Made by a program: the position numbers and the translations under genes. DNA of 7,449 nucleotides from assembly GCA_947632685.1 (NCBI GenBank), contig CANRQD010000066.1:1-7449 (forward strand), in the 5' to 3' direction. This stretch comes from an uncultured Bacilli bacterium. GTDB lineage: Bacteria > Bacillota_I > Bacilli_A > RF39 > UBA660. Positions 5,007-7,449 of this stretch are shown here, in pieces (position 1 is the first letter of the stretch; the number at the start of each line of letters is the position of its first letter). The notes under the pieces were generated by a model. It was given only the letters and a program-made list of their open reading frames with translations, ran no database searches and had not been told where the DNA came from.

Positions 5007-7349
5007 ATGAAGACATTAACAAAGGAAGAAATAGTAGATATTAATGATTATTGGAATGCAGCTAATTATTTATCTGTAGGACAATTATATTTACTTGATA
5101 ATCCATTACTTAGAAGAAAACTTAGTATGAATGATATTAAACCAAATGTAGTGGGTCATTGGGGAACAGCACCAGGACAAAATTTTATATATGTGCATCT
5201 AAATAGAATAATAAAAAAATATAATTTAAAAATGATTTATGTATCAGGTCCAGGTCATGGTGGAGAGGCAATGGTTGCTAATAATTATTTGGATGGAACT
5301 TATACTAAATTTTATAATGAAATAACAGAAGATATTGAAGGAATGAAAAAATTATTTAAACAATTTTCTTTTCCAGGTGGAATATCTTCACATGTAGCTC
5401 CTGAAACACCAGGCAGTATTAATGAAGGTGGAGAATTAGGTTATAGTCTTTCACATGCAGCAGGAGCTGTTCTTGATAATCCTGATTTAATTGCAGCTTG
5501 TGTCATAGGTGATGGTGAAGCAGAAACAGGTCCACTTGCTACAAGTTGGCATATTAATAAATTTTTAAATCCTAAAAATGATGGTGTAGTTTTACCAATA
5601 TTACATAGAAATGGATATAAAATAGCAAGTCCTACTGTATTTGGAAGAATGAGTGAAATGGAATTAGATTATTTCTTTACAGGATGTGGCTATAAAGTAT
5701 ATCATGTATCAGGCTCAGATCCATTTAAAATGCATGAAGCAATGGCTAAGACTTTAGATATGGTCGTTAAAGATATAAAAAAGATTAAAAGTGGAGAAGT
5801 AAAAAAAGTAATGTATCCAATGATAGTATTAACGACACCAAAAGGATGGACTGGTCCTAAAAGTATTGAAAAAAAACAAATAGAAGGAAGCTTTAGATCA
5901 CATCAAGTTCCAATAGCAGTAGATAATTTACATATTGACAATATATCATTACTTGAAAATTGGTTAAAAAGTTATCATCCAGAAAAATTATTTGATGAAA
6001 AAGGACGACTAATTAAAAGATTAAAAGATTTAGCGCCATCTCCTTCTAAATGTATGGGTGCAAGTTTATATGCTAATGGGGGATTATTATTAAAAGATTT
6101 AGAATTACCAAATTGGGAAGATTATGCAGTAAAACTTCCAGCTCCAGGTGTTATAATTAGGCAAGATACAATAGAATTGGGAAATTATATAAGAGATGTA
6201 TTTAAATTAAATAATAAAAATAAGAATTTTAGAATTTTTGGTCCAGATGAAGCATTATCTAATAGATTTAATCATGTATTTGAAATAGAAAATAGAACTT
6301 GGAATTCTAAAACTTATAAAAATGATGAATTTTTATCATCAACTGGTAGAGTTATGGACTCATTTCTTTCTGAGCATGTATGTGAAGGAATGTTAGAAGG
6401 TTATTTATTAACTGGAAGACATGGATTTATTCATAGTTATGAGGCTTTTGCAAGAATAATTGATTCTATGGTATCACAACATGCTAAATGGCTTAAAGTA
6501 TCTAAAGAAATTCCATGGAGAAAAAGTATTTCATCACTTAACTTTTTACTTGTATCACATGTATTTCAGCAAGATCATAATGGATATACTCATCAAGATC
6601 CAGGATTTTTAAATCATTTAGTAACTAAAAAAGCAGATATTGTAAGAATGTATTTACCACCAGATACTAACTGCTTATTATCATGCTTTGATCATTGTAT
6701 TAGAACTAGAGATTATATAAATGTTATTGTTGCATCAAAGCATCCAAGACCACAATGGCTAACTAAAGCTCAAGCTAAAAAGCATTGTGCTAAAGGAATT
6801 GGAATTTGGGAATTTGCTAGTGATGATACAGAAAATCCTGATATAGTAATGGCTTGTTGTGGAGAAACACCAACTTTAGAAACTCTAGCAGCAGTTGATA
6901 TTTTAAAAACATCTGTAAAAGATATAAAAGTTAGAGTAGTAAATGTTGTAGATTTAATGAAATTACAATCAAATACTCAACATCCTCATGGTATGACTGA
7001 TGAAGAATATGATAAGATATTTACAAAAGATAAACCAATATTATTTAATTTTCATGGCTATCCTTCATTAATACATCAATTAACATATAAAAGAAATAAT
7101 AGAAATTTACATGTACATGGTTATAAAGAAGAAGGAACAATTACAACATCATTTGATATAAGAGTTCAAAATGAAATAGATAGATTTCATCTAGTAATAT
7201 CTGCTTTAAAAGAAATGCCAAGATATAAAAAGAATGCCAATGTTTTAATAGATTGGTGCAATGATATGTTACAAAAACATAGTAAATATATAAAAGAATT
7301 TGGTGAAGATATGCCATATATAAAAGATTGGATATGGAATAAAAAATAA
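5007..7349 (+). CDS. xfp: Xylulose-5-phosphate/fructose-6-phosphate phosphoketolase
   Basis: Thiamine-diphosphate enzyme that uses phosphate to split xylulose-5-phosphate into acetyl phosphate and glyceraldehyde-3-phosphate, and often fructose-6-phosphate into acetyl phosphate and erythrose-4-phosphate. The 780 residues are nearly the usual full length (about 790-825). Key blocks are GHWGTAPGQNF (50-60), the signature GPGHGGEA (81-88), SSHVAPETPGSINEGGELG (127-145), the cofactor-binding GDGEAETGPLA (168-178), SHQVP (298-302), SEHVCEGMLEGY (455-466) with E460 in the position of the cofactor-activating glutamate, and FQQDHNGYTHQDPG (520-533) with H524 and H529. Active-site histidines H51, H84, H129 and H299 are all present, so it should be active. 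It is transcribed alone from its own promoter to its own terminator. Cytoplasmic. Preference between the two substrates cannot be read from the sequence. Confidence 0.98.
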   Translation: MKTLTKEEIVDINDYWNAANYLSVGQLYLLDNPLLRRKLSMNDIKPNVVGHWGTAPGQNFIYVHLNRIIKKYNLKMIYVSGPGHGGEAMVANNYLDGTYTKFYNEITEDIEGMKKLFKQFSFPGGISSHVAPETPGSINEGGELGYSLSHAAGAVLDNPDLIAACVIGDGEAETGPLATSWHINKFLNPKNDGVVLPILHRNGYKIASPTVFGRMSEMELDYFFTGCGYKVYHVSGSDPFKMHEAMAKTLDMVVKDIKKIKSGEVKKVMYPMIVLTTPKGWTGPKSIEKKQIEGSFRSHQVPIAVDNLHIDNISLLENWLKSYHPEKLFDEKGRLIKRLKDLAPSPSKCMGASLYANGGLLLKDLELPNWEDYAVKLPAPGVIIRQDTIELGNYIRDVFKLNNKNKNFRIFGPDEALSNRFNHVFEIENRTWNSKTYKNDEFLSSTGRVMDSFLSEHVCEGMLEGYLLTGRHGFIHSYEAFARIIDSMVSQHAKWLKVSKEIPWRKSISSLNFLLVSHVFQQDHNGYTHQDPGFLNHLVTKKADIVRMYLPPDTNCLLSCFDHCIRTRDYINVIVASKHPRPQWLTKAQAKKHCAKGIGIWEFASDDTENPDIVMACCGETPTLETLAAVDILKTSVKDIKVRVVNVVDLMKLQSNTQHPHGMTDEEYDKIFTKDKPILFNFHGYPSLIHQLTYKRNNRNLHVHGYKEEGTITTSFDIRVQNEIDRFHLVISALKEMPRYKKNANVLIDWCNDMLQKHSKYIKEFGEDMPYIKDWIWNKK

Positions 7350-7358
7350 TATAACTTT

Positions 7359-7384
7359 AAAGAAGCGATTGAGCTTCTTTTTTT
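7359..7384 (+). terminator. Rho-independent terminator of xfp
   Basis: Stem AAAGAAGC (7359-7366) pairs perfectly with GCTTCTTT (7373-7380) around the loop GATTGA, and the right arm runs into an unbroken seven-T tract (7378-7384). It begins ten bases after the xfp stop codon. Confidence 0.93.
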
Positions 7385-7426
7385 GCATTAGTCAAGAAAA
7401 AGTAGACAAAATTTAATGAAAAGAGG

Positions 7427-7449
7427 GGGGATTAAGGAAATTAATCCTC
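7427..7449. other. Hairpin with G6 run at the window edge
   Basis: GGATTAA (7429-7435) pairs with TTAATCC (7441-7447) around the loop GGAAA; one G-T and one G-C pair (7428/7448, 7427/7449) extend it to nine pairs, and it may continue beyond the window. The left arm is part of an unusual run of six G (7425-7430) in otherwise AT-rich DNA. No T tract is visible before the window ends, so it is not called a terminator. It may belong to the next gene's leader or to a mobile element. Confidence 0.5.

Overview
The window is very AT-rich. Its genes use AT-ending codons, AGA for most arginines and strong AGG-type ribosome binding sites. Tryptophan is encoded by TGG, and TGA ends the SpoU-type methyltransferase gene, so the standard bacterial code applies rather than the Mycoplasma code. 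This suggests a low-GC Bacillota, probably an uncultured, fermentative, gut-type Bacilli lineage near the Mollicutes. The lineage is inferred from base composition and gene content only.

Region by region: positions 1-176 are a leader with two plausible forward promoters and a perfect 15-bp inverted repeat (62-76 and 162-176). The right arm contains the ribosome binding site of the first gene. A tight five-gene forward operon follows (177-3167): a YgjP-type zinc metallopeptidase, a TrmH/SpoU RNA 2'-O-methyltransferase, rimM, trmD and an uncharacterised 150-residue protein. It ends at a hairpin terminator (3172-3210). A second unit (3263-4945) holds two single-pass membrane proteins that look like diverged tandem paralogs; its terminator overlaps the last stop codon. 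A third unit (5007-7349) is a single gene for phosphoketolase (xfp), with an extended -10 promoter placed against the preceding terminator and its own terminator at 7359-7384. The last 65 bases are non-coding or the edge of another element, with a G6 run and a hairpin.

The first operon serves ribosome maturation and RNA methylation: RimM assists 30S assembly, TrmD makes m1G37 in tRNA, and the SpoU enzyme methylates a ribose in rRNA or tRNA. rimM and trmD lie together as in most bacteria, but the usual neighbours rpsP (S16) and rplS (L19) are absent. Phosphoketolase provides acetyl phosphate, and hence ATP, from xylulose-5-phosphate or fructose-6-phosphate, which fits a sugar-fermenting anaerobe. 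The two membrane proteins have no recognisable function.

Most of the window is ordinary housekeeping content. The item most worth checking is the inverted repeat around the first promoter region, which has the layout of a small invertible promoter or a paired operator. The tandem membrane-protein pair comes next.
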